Source: Hamiltosporidium tvaerminnensis
Taxonomy: Eukaryota; Microsporidia; Dubosqiidae
Length of the DNA stretch: 64,000 nucleotides
Direction of reading: 5' to 3'
Assembly (NCBI GenBank): GCA_022605425.2
Contig: CM061253.1
Location: forward strand, 578,501 to 642,500
Made by a program: the position numbers and the translations under genes. A model generated the notes under the pieces. That model saw only the letters and a program-made list of their open reading frames with translations. It was not told the origin of the DNA and did no database searches. The number at the start of each line of letters is the position of its first letter. The first letter of the stretch is position 1. Below are positions 52,478 to 61,273 of this stretch, piece by piece.

Positions 52478-55400
52478 TAGGAATTTTTATTTTATGGTAG
52501 GTTATGTGATTAGTTATAATATTAGCCATATTATTGGTTAGAAATATAAGTCATGGGATTAATTATATTTAGATGGTTTAATTTAGAACTATTAATTGTA
52601 AGATTGATTATCACCAGATTTTCCGATTAAAAACTTGTAATTTATTGTCGTTTAAAGTTTTTTTATAAAAAATATTTTTGAATCTTTTATTAGTCTGATA
52701 TTTTAAAAATTAGTTAGATTAAGAAATAGAAGTGCACCTTGTCTTAAGTGTCCTATTAATATTAATAAACTACAATCATATCTGACTTCTTTATTTATAG
52801 AGAATATTTTTTTAAGTTTATATTTTTTCCAAAAATGCAGAACAATTTAATTAAAGGTTTGATAATAAACTATTTTTTTTTCAAAGCGAAATGTTTGGCG
52901 GGGATGTTTTAACTGAAAAGTTTTAAGGAAGCTTGAAATTTAGCAAGAAAAATAAATTAAAATTCATAGATGAAGTTTAATTTTTTTCACTACCAATTGG
53001 GTTTAAATAATCGATGATATTTTTTATTAGAAATTCTGTTATTGGGAATTTCAAGAATCTAAAACATTTTCTGCCTAAAGCATTTCGATGTATTTTGTCC
53101 ATTCCTACTGTTTTTTGATCTTTTTTAAATAATTTAGATTTCTTTAGTTTTCAAAAACCTTTTTAGTGTTTCTTCCTCTTTTTTGTTTTTACAATTACTT
53201 TCCTTTGGGATTAAAAAGTTTTTAATTCGAATTAAAGAGAAATTTATAATACATATAAAGATACTATAAAATAAACAACATATTTGCTCAAATGATTGCT
53301 ATAGATGTAAAATATCTTTTATGGTTGTCTGTCACAATTTTTTGCTTTTTTTTTTCTTTTCTTCAAAAAATCATTGTAAAAATATAAAAATCTCCCAAGA
53401 AAATATAAAGAAAAATAGAAAGAGCAGTTAAGCAGAAAAATCCAACCTTAAAATATGCATTTTTACAATACAAAAAAGTTTTAAAGATTTGTTTTATCAT
53501 TTTTTATATAAGCATCTTTATAAATTAACGAGATCGATAGGACATGGAAGAATCGATAGGATTGAGAAACCAATCCTTAAATGTTTAAGTAAAATAAATA
53601 TATATGAAAATATTAGAACAAATGTAATTGATAAATAATAATCTATCTTCAAATCCCAAAACCTAAATATATCATAAACTCTATAAGACAAGCTGCAGAA
53701 ATTATCAGTTAAATGTTGATTTAAGAAATTAAATAAGCATTATTGGTGCCAAGCCATTTTATCGTAGATCAATTTAAGTAATTATGTCAAGAAAACACAT
53801 GAATAAATTTAAAAGTATAAGCAAAAGTCTAGGTTTACAACGGTTTTTTTAATCTAAAAATTAGTGATTTAGTAGGCATAAGAATTATGATTTCGGTAAC
53901 AGATTGAAAATTTTAGATTATCATAGAAATCACTGTTTGATATTTCGTATTTCTAGGTAAATGATGTCTATGAATATTATAGTCAATATATTTTAGAAAA
54001 TTAAAACAAATATATTAATTTGGAAAGGTTACGGTGCTTTGATATTTTCAAATACATGTCACGCTTAATTACCTTTATAAATGCGTTTAGATGCAAAGTT
54101 GAACATATTTTTGCAATAAAATAACATAACCTACGTTATCAATATTTGAAACAGTGTGTTTTGTTGTAAGTGTCTTCAATATAATTATTATTTTATATTA
54201 TAATACTAAAAAATCCGAGCATAACGAATTTCATGATATATAATCTTTTGTAAATTAAAATTTAAGGCAATTGAACTTCAAATATTTAAAAAAGAAAATT
54301 TTAAACTAATATTGGGATTAAGAATTAGCTCACAATCTTTTTCGCTACCAAAAAATATCTTTGCTTTATGAACGAAAGTGAGTTAAAGTAAATACCAAAA
54401 CAAATACATTTAAAACAGAATAACGGATTTAACGGATCTAACCTGAAATTAAGCAATGTAAAAAAATATAACTATAAATGAGTTTCTACTGAGGTTATCA
54501 TGGTATTCAAAGAATGTTAATATAAAAAAAATAAATTAGAAATAAATATCTGTGTAAATATTATAGAAATAATGAAATTCGAACATTTTGAAATTAATGA
54601 TATATTCTTTTTTAAAAATAAAGTTTTATTATTCAAAGTTTGGGAAGATTTTTCTCTCGTAAAATTTCTTTGCTAAATATTAAATTTATTTTCTTTACAT
54701 ATAATATTGTCAAATTTTGAATTTGATAGAATGGAATTGTATTTATATTACTAGAAGCCTATTATTTTGCTATGATCTGCATTCCATGATTGAATTTTCT
54801 AAATATGCAGCCGAATTTTCCACCATTTCAGGAACAGAATTGGCTTGAAGTATTTTCTGCTTTCGAAGATCCGACTAAAAGAGACTGGTTTCCAAGTTGG
54901 GCGTAGGGTTAACAACCCACACTTTAAAACTACCTTGTTACGAAACCCGAAAAAGCAAACAAATACACTTTAAAAAGACTCGTGGGCGGTATTACTGAGA
55001 GCGACCAAGGCCCGTACAGGGCTATAGGGCTAAGGATAATCATAATAAAAATATGCAGCCAAACTTTATACAGCTTATTTAGCCAAAATCAGACACTTTC
55101 ATATATTATTTTTTTTTTAAATAGCTCTTTCTTCGTCATTTAAACAGACAGCAAGTACTCAATTTGTTTGTGCGCATTAGGGCTTTAAAAACCGTTTTTC
55201 TGCCCATAAAGGTATTTTTTTACTCAAAATCTTTAGGATAATCAGATAGTTTCGACTATCTTTCTTTGTTCTCCAAATAAATTATTGCTTGTTGATTAAA
55301 AGATAGGAGGTATGAAAGCCATATGTTTTGGTGTATAACTTATACTTATTTTAATACTTAAAATTGTTCTAAAAATTTATATTTATAATTAGATCCGGCA

Positions 55401-56331
55401 AATCAGCCAATAAGCAATATATATTTTCAATTTAACGATTACGAGTAAAAAAATTTACAATAAAACTGATTTGATGTATTAATTTTATTTTATTCTCTAT
55501 CCATAGGAAAAACTATATTTAGTCCCTTACATTAAATATATATATTATTTTCTTTCTGATGGCAAGTTTCATTCACAAATATGTTTTGTAACAACGTGAT
55601 TTCGAATTTGTATAACAGTGATATTATTTTACCTATTTACGCTGCGGTATGATACCGAAAATAATTTTTATTTGCTCAAGATAAACATGTACTGGTATTT
55701 TTAGTATCAATTCCTTATACTTACTACAGTGTGGTAAATTTCTCAATATTAATATTAGTATTGTGCATTCCATGATACTTTTTTGCGAGATGCAACAAAA
55801 TATAGAGATTTAATTCGTTCATTATATCTATTCTGGCAGTTTGAAAGCATTTTTTATACTAAGCATGGTTGTTTAGGCTTAGAATCAGAATATTTACAAA
55901 ATATAAGAATATATTAATATCTATAAAAAAAATATTAGTACGAAGTAATCTAGTATCTATTCAGAATAGGGATTCGAACACTTCTTTTTGATTATATAAC
56001 AATTGAAAAGAATTTATTGATACTAATTGAAAATCGAAATTGAAACACTGGCAATAAATTTAAGTGCAAAATAGAAAGAATAAAACATGTTAAATGTAGT
56101 TTATAATAAAAGTTTTATCTATCGATTTAATTTCTATTTTTTGATTATTCTAGTATTATTGTCATACACATATTGACTAAAAATAATTTATTAAATGATT
56201 CGATGGTAAATTTGTAAAATATAAATTAAAAGAATATAGAAATAAAGAACAAAATAATTTGGCAAGATAAAGCATTAAAGAAGTATTTTATCCATAATTT
56301 AATCAACGAATAAATTAAAAAAACCGGCTTG
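52478..56331. other. Long non-coding stretch shared by both arms
   Basis: Inverted counterpart of 20,377-24,000. Matching blocks occur throughout (for example tttggcggggatgttttaac near 52,893). It contains the 231-bp insertion at 54,819-55,049. A minus-strand decayed reading frame noted in the left arm is also visible as plus-strand EINDIFFFKNKVLLFKVWED near 54,590-54,655. Confidence 0.6.
54819..55049 (+). mobile_element. Short LINE-derived element, right arm only
   Basis: 231 bp lies between 17-bp direct repeats (aatatgcagccgaattt at 54,802-54,818; aatatgcagccaaactt at 55,050-55,066). The left arm has one copy of that target (aatctgcagctgaaggttt on the minus strand near 21,660), the empty site. 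The first 150 bp resemble the 5' end of the LINE at 61,274 (cagaattggcttgaagtatt, gttgggcgtagggttaacaa). The last 70 bp (aaggcccgtacagggctata) resemble LINE 3' ends. It therefore looks like an internally deleted LINE derivative moved in trans. Confidence 0.8.
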
Positions 56332-56343
56332 ATGTTTTTTTAT

Positions 56344-56350
56344 CCCCCCC
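56344..56350 (+). promoter_or_regulatory. C7 motif before LRR gene B
   Basis: TATCCCCCCCAAATG. The run of seven C ends two bases before the start. The run is one C longer in gene A, with seven A between it and the ATG, so the spacing and run length vary between the two copies. Confidence 0.5.
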
Positions 56351-56352
56351 AA

Positions 56353-58650
56353 ATGAGAGTTTCGAATAAGGTTGATATTTTTAAAAATACGTATACAATA
56401 AAAATTATATTCTTAGTATGTTTAATTTTGCTAATTAAGAATATAAAGGCAGATATGTCAATCCTTTTCCATTTTTATGATCCACAGAATCAGCAAGAAT
56501 GTAATTTAAATTGTAATAAAGAAGAGAAAATGCAATTTTCTAACTTTATTAAGCAGAGGTACAATTGTTATGAACATGAAGAATGTATTCAATGTACCAG
56601 ATATATTATTAAAGATCCAAGCGAACTCATATTAAACTTAGATGATAATAAAAGTAATGAAAATAATGAAAAGAAAATTTATATTTGCACGGATGTATGT
56701 AAGTACGAAGATTTTCTATATTTTTTGAAAATATTAAATGGAATTCATGATTTCAAAGAAAATTTACAAGTTGATGATTTCATATTATTAATACACATAC
56801 TTGATATGTTTAAATTCAAGAAGGATAAAAAATTTAAACAAATAATTCGAATTATTTTGCTTTCAATCATTTACAATTGTCAAAAAAATTATAATAAAGG
56901 TGATTTAACCAAAAAAAATTACATTTCATCATCTTTATTTAACTGTATTTTATATGAATTCCGTAAAATATATTTTTTTGATTTGAAGCCAAATTTTGAT
57001 AAAGAAGAAAGAGTATCTGGTGAACATATTAAGAATCTGATAGTAGAAAACTTCGATGAAAACTTTTGCTTAGGTAAAACTTATGTCAGTATAAAATCAG
57101 AGTTTCTTATTAAACTAAGCAAGTATATAAAATATAACAAAGAATTTAAACATAATTTCAAAAATATTTTTAAATGGATTAAACCGCTAAGAGTGGCTTT
57201 TGATAGTATAAATTCTACATCTGACTTATCTATGCTTCTGCCCTTAATTTATTTTATACCTGGAGAAGAACTTTGTTTTCAATCTTGGAAAAATGCGGTA
57301 CAACTTCAATACATCTTAGAAAATTTTGGTTTCGAAAAAATCAAGACATTGTTCTTTATAGATTGTAATTTTCTTTCATTTTACGAAAGCTATTTTGAAA
57401 GCTTCAGATCATTAAAATGTATTTATTTATTAGATTCATGGTTGTTAAATGCAACCGCATCTGAAAAAACAGAGAATTTAATACACAATTTAGTCTCAAT
57501 AATTTCTAATGAAATAGAAAATAAAACCGATGCTTCAAAATTGGAAAAACTGAATACGAAAGATTTATTTAAGAAAAATTTTTTGAATTGGGATAAATCT
57601 TTAGCTTTCAATGAAAATTTTCTTATACAAAATATGTTTAACTCTAGTAAATATATGATACATTTTTCAAACACTTTATCCATTTCTCTGCCATCTGCAA
57701 CATTCAAAGTAGCAATTTTGAATCTTCAAAGAATTTTTAGGATAGATATTTTCTTAGATCAAAATTTCTTCATTGATTTGAATTTAGAAAGTATGTACGT
57801 AAGTAAAAATGTTAAAAGCCTGGAAATTAAATGGGTCGATTTAACTGATATATTCTTATGTAGCGTTCTATCATTGTCGAATTTAAAAAAAGTTTCAATA
57901 TTTGCCTCTAAATTTATCCAAAAGAACTATGAAACGAAATACATGAAACACATATCAATGCAAGAGCTTGTTATTACCCATAGTATTTTAATATACCCTG
58001 AGAGAATATTTAAATTTATTAATTCAATGCCAAATTTAAAAAAATTGCAAATTAGTTATAATACTACAGATATATTCAAACATATATTCAATTTTAATAT
58101 GATTGAGTTAGTTCATTTAGAAGTTTTTATTTTTCAGCAATGCGGTGAATGCACATCTGGATTCCCGAAGTTCACAAACAAGAATTCAATTATAAATTTA
58201 AATATTAGTTATGATTTCAGCGGAAGTCTACTCTATTACTTGTTTATACACAAAGAATTACAAAATATTCAAATATTGGAACTCTCTCGCTTTACTATAA
58301 GTAAGAGTGATAGAAATTCGATGGGGAGTTGTACAAAAATTAAAGATATAACAATCATCGGCTGTAGATTGAGTGGGATATCATTTTTTGAAATATTTGA
58401 TATTAAAAAGGAATATGCGATCAAAAGAGTAACTTTAAAGGATATGGTTCTAGGTATACATGATATTATTTTCATATCAAATCTGAAGCACTTAAGATTT
58501 CTGACGCTTAATTATACTTATTTTACCCCTAATTTCTTCGTCGTATCTCAACTTGTATCTCCAAGCTATTCTAAGATAAACATGGGAATTAACGTAAATT
58601 TGAAATTCCTGCGATTTAAATATAGGCTTGACGAATTTTTCAGCACGTAA
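56353..58650 (+). CDS. Secreted LRR-like protein, right-arm copy (gene B)
   Basis: An intact protein of 765 residues from MRVSNK. The frame is open for eight more codons upstream, but gene A is not, so the internal Met next to the C7 motif was chosen. Residues 1-355 are almost the same as in gene A: signal-like segment (with TIGS replaced by LVCL), the five-Cys cluster, the helical middle. About 18 residues differ and one codon is missing. From residue about 355 (SLKCIYLLDSWLLNATA) the two proteins diverge to a distant-paralogue level while keeping the LRR-like pattern (NVKSLEIKWVDLT, NLKKLQISYN, HLRFLTLNYTYFT) and the same end (DEFFST against DEFFSQ). The middle of this divergent part matches pseudogene P2 beside the left arm. 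Function is unknown. A secreted or surface protein with a variable binding face is a reasonable inference. Confidence 0.88.
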   Translation: MRVSNKVDIFKNTYTIKIIFLVCLILLIKNIKADMSILFHFYDPQNQQECNLNCNKEEKMQFSNFIKQRYNCYEHEECIQCTRYIIKDPSELILNLDDNKSNENNEKKIYICTDVCKYEDFLYFLKILNGIHDFKENLQVDDFILLIHILDMFKFKKDKKFKQIIRIILLSIIYNCQKNYNKGDLTKKNYISSSLFNCILYEFRKIYFFDLKPNFDKEERVSGEHIKNLIVENFDENFCLGKTYVSIKSEFLIKLSKYIKYNKEFKHNFKNIFKWIKPLRVAFDSINSTSDLSMLLPLIYFIPGEELCFQSWKNAVQLQYILENFGFEKIKTLFFIDCNFLSFYESYFESFRSLKCIYLLDSWLLNATASEKTENLIHNLVSIISNEIENKTDASKLEKLNTKDLFKKNFLNWDKSLAFNENFLIQNMFNSSKYMIHFSNTLSISLPSATFKVAILNLQRIFRIDIFLDQNFFIDLNLESMYVSKNVKSLEIKWVDLTDIFLCSVLSLSNLKKVSIFASKFIQKNYETKYMKHISMQELVITHSILIYPERIFKFINSMPNLKKLQISYNTTDIFKHIFNFNMIELVHLEVFIFQQCGECTSGFPKFTNKNSIINLNISYDFSGSLLYYLFIHKELQNIQILELSRFTISKSDRNSMGSCTKIKDITIIGCRLSGISFFEIFDIKKEYAIKRVTLKDMVLGIHDIIFISNLKHLRFLTLNYTYFTPNFFVVSQLVSPSYSKINMGINVNLKFLRFKYRLDEFFST

Positions 58651-58789
58651 TAAATAAAAATGATTCGTTATTTGATCGTTTTTACTAAAGTATCAACAAT
58701 AAAACTTTATATTTAGAGTTGTTTTTGGATATATTTTAAATGCTTTTTTTGACCTTCAAATCTATCAAGATTAAATGTACATTCATGTT
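58651..58789. other. Spacer after LRR gene B, diverged between arms
   Basis: No feature was recognised. It belongs to the block that does not align with the left arm. Confidence 0.4.
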
Positions 58790-59015
58790 CGGAACAACAG
58801 CTCGGCTAGGGCCCCGGTCTTTCTTATTAATTCCGTTCACTATATCTTTCTAATGAGTTCGTTTATTTTTTTAGGGTTCGTAACAATGTAGTTCTAAAGG
58901 GTTGGCTGTTAACCCTACGCTCACCTCCAATCTTGAAGACCAGTTCCTAACAATCGCCTCTTACGACAAAGAAAGAATACTGCAAGCCAATTTGCGCCTG
59001 GCATGGTGGGGGATG
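58790..59015 (-). mobile_element. Second short LINE-derived element
   Basis: The minus strand reads caaattggcttgcagtattc, then gtgagcgtagggttaacagc, and ends with gaccggggccctagccgagc. This parallels the 231-bp element at 54,819 in the same order and similar length. A 77-codon frame across it on the plus strand (58,902-59,135) is fortuitous. The exact ends and target duplication were not resolved. It lies within the exchanged block. Confidence 0.65.
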
Positions 59016-59639
59016 AACTTACATGGCTTTCATTCTAACACGATGTGTTTTTGGTACATTTTTCCTTCTAAAGGTTATGTCTTATATTATGATTTCATAA
59101 AAGAGCAGATTATTTCTGGAAATAGACAGATCTAAATATTCTATTTGATTTCTTCTGTTTGCTAGTTTTTTTACAAAATGGACACTTGAAAAAAGTAAAA
59201 ATTGAGCCGCTAAAAATCTTAACTAATAATAATCCTAAAATTTATTTACTTTGACCAATATTTTGAGACGTTACTCTCTTTTGCTATGGGAAAACTATTC
59301 TTTTATGAAATAATTCAATTTTGTTAGTATAATTTCTTAGAAACTTTAAAAATGAAAATTCTAAGTTTCTTAACTTATAGATGTTACTTTTTTAGTTAAA
59401 CGTTGTTTTTAGTGGTATTGATGTGAATATTTCTTGGTTTGTTTTATAAGAATCATTTATGAAATATAATTTAAAACACTAACTTTATTAAAGCTATACA
59501 AAAATTTATGTAATTTCTAATCACAGCCTCACAGTTATATCGGATTTTGCATTTCATTTAACTATATAATAATTAAGATAGATATTAAGTTATAATCGCT
59601 GTTTAAAAAATTTTGAAAATAGGTTTGCAGAAATTAGCG
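59016..59639. other. Remainder of the exchanged block, no gene
   Basis: AT-rich sequence with no convincing match to the corresponding left-arm stretch 17,331-18,058 and no coding content. Confidence 0.45.
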
Positions 59640-60340
59640 GGATGAACACAGAATGAGAACCAAAATTCAAATGTAGAATTATAGGCTACATATTTACCCT
59701 AGACGAGCAGCTAAATAAAATATCTTTGTTGAATTAGGAACGCTTCTTAAGATTTACCTCAAATAATTAAATTTAAAAAAAATAATAAGTATGACCTATT
59801 AGTCAATGTGTCGGGTCTTATTTATAGGTGTGCAGTTAAATAATTCATATGAGTATAATCATAGGCGATATTGGGATAGATACCAAAGATATATCCGAAA
59901 AGACTTAAATACTCGGAAATTTTCAGGCATTTATTTAGTCGATAGTACATACAAAGACAGTTGGAATGGTGTAATTTATCCGCATAGGAAGATTTTAGTC
60001 AGAAGCATTTGTAGAAGCGAGCAATTACCAGCGCCATTCGAGTTATTAAAAGAGAAGAACAAAAAAACATAATATTTAATTTAAAGCAATCGAATTACGT
60101 GAAATATTGTGTTAAACACTGAAAAAACAACAAGTAATACCCTTTTTATTTTAGCTGAATCAGCCACAGTACAGGAACCGACAATATATAAAAGAATAAT
60201 AAGATTTAGAAGAATAATATATGATGGGTAATGAGATAGAAGTAGAATATATAAAAAGATGAAAAAATATTTTAATATAGAATTTTATTAAATAAATTTT
60301 TTTACTTTAATTTATGCGATTTCAAAAAGTAGTACAATTG
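59640..60340 (+). pseudogene. R4-type retrotransposon 3' remnant, right arm
   Basis: Mirror copy of 16,600-17,330. It includes KYDLLVNVSGLIYRCAVK near 59,790-59,840 in broken frames, matching KYDLLANELGLIYKCSVEII of the R4-clade protein at 38,593. It also has 3' sequence caggaaccgacaatatataa (about 60,172) and atattttaatatagaatttt (about 60,270), matching the 3' region of that element. An open frame at 59,806-60,072 is a by-product. The match with the left arm resumes here, on the far side of the exchanged block. Confidence 0.65.
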
Positions 60341-60589
60341 GCAAAAAGGGAAGACATATTTAAATAACAATCAAAATTAATGTAACTTTTTAGTAAGAAT
60401 ATTCACAAAAAGAATAATAGAGAACTTGAAGTCTAATTGTAAGGTTTTAAATAAGTAAGTTTGAATTTTAAACGCGAAAAGATTGATAAAAGTCTAATCA
60501 GATGGAATATTTTTCAATTTTCGCCTTTTTGAACGGTAAGAGACAGAAGAAATACGAGAATCACTAAAGTATAAATGGTGATTTAATAT

Positions 60590-61015
60590 TTATATTCCAG
60601 TCTTATTTTACCTTTCGGTATCGAAAATTATAGAATGGAAGCCAATATTATTCTTTCCTGATCATAGTCTTAGCTTTTCTTGGTCTGTTACTCTGCCAAG
60701 AAAAACCGATTTTAAGGAGTTAAACATTTCTTATTTAACATCTTCTTCTATTTTCAATAAAATCTATTTGTTTTATGTTCCACAGTTATGTTCGGATTCT
60801 ACTCAAGGCAATTGATTTTTGAGACAGTCTTTCGGTTTTCTATTTATATCCTTTAATCTAATGTAATTCGGGGTTATGGGAATTGGCTCATAGATCCAAT
60901 GTGGTTTTATAACGCTAAAATGTTAAAAATGATTTTATTACCAATCTCGCACAATCATTTTCAATAAGCTGGTTTAAATGAAGTTTCATCCCTCCACCTA
61001 TTAATGCTGATAAAA
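60590..61015 (-). repeat. RepB copy, right arm
   Basis: Inverted counterpart of 15,900-16,320 (for example cctttcggtatcgaaaatta near 60,611 and gaattggctcatagatccaa near 60,880). It is part of the arm homology. Confidence 0.5.
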
Positions 61016-61174
61016 ATATTTTATAATGATTTAATCAGAAAAAAAATCTAAAGAGGTATTTTCTATTACCTTAAAACGTGTCAAATACAATTTACTCTGT
61101 AGGGAATGTATATTTTTCTAAAATATATTTTTAGTGTTTCCTTGAGTTTTAATTAGAAATTTAAAGCCAAAAAC

Positions 61175-61273
61175 TTAACCATTTTGCATTTCTATCAGGA
61201 AAACAATGACTAAAAATTTAATTTGAATTGTAATAAAGCAAATAAAATAAAATTTTCTAAGTTTATAAAACAG
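61175..61273 (+). pseudogene. LRR N-terminal fragment cut by a LINE
   Basis: The plus strand reads ILHFYQENND, then NCNKANKIKFSKFIKQ, the cysteine-region sequence of the LRR-like family. It is nearly identical to the P2 pseudogene at 15,715-15,624. It stops at 61,273, where LINE sequence begins. Confidence 0.75.

Larger units (their letters stand above)
47917..61273. repeat. Right arm of the large inverted duplication
   Basis: Inverted counterpart of 15,624-31,634. It has no LINE at the site equivalent to 28,065-31,188 (near 48,405), but it has a 231-bp insertion at 54,819 that the left arm lacks. Homology ends inside an LRR N-terminal fragment at 61,273, where a LINE begins. The inner end is in the glutaredoxin gene at about 47,917. 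Confidence 0.93.

Noticed and set aside
56329-56352. N-terminal extension of LRR gene B by eight residues
   Set aside because: The upstream TTG/ATG is out of frame in gene A and lies before the C-run, so the shared MRVSNK start is preferred.
57423-57707. Minus-strand ORF of 94 codons inside LRR gene B
   Set aside because: Antisense to a well-supported gene. The codon positions favour the plus strand.
59806-60072. 88-codon ORF in the right arm
   Set aside because: It runs through an R4 3' remnant whose real frame is broken. The C-terminal part is untranslated retroelement sequence.
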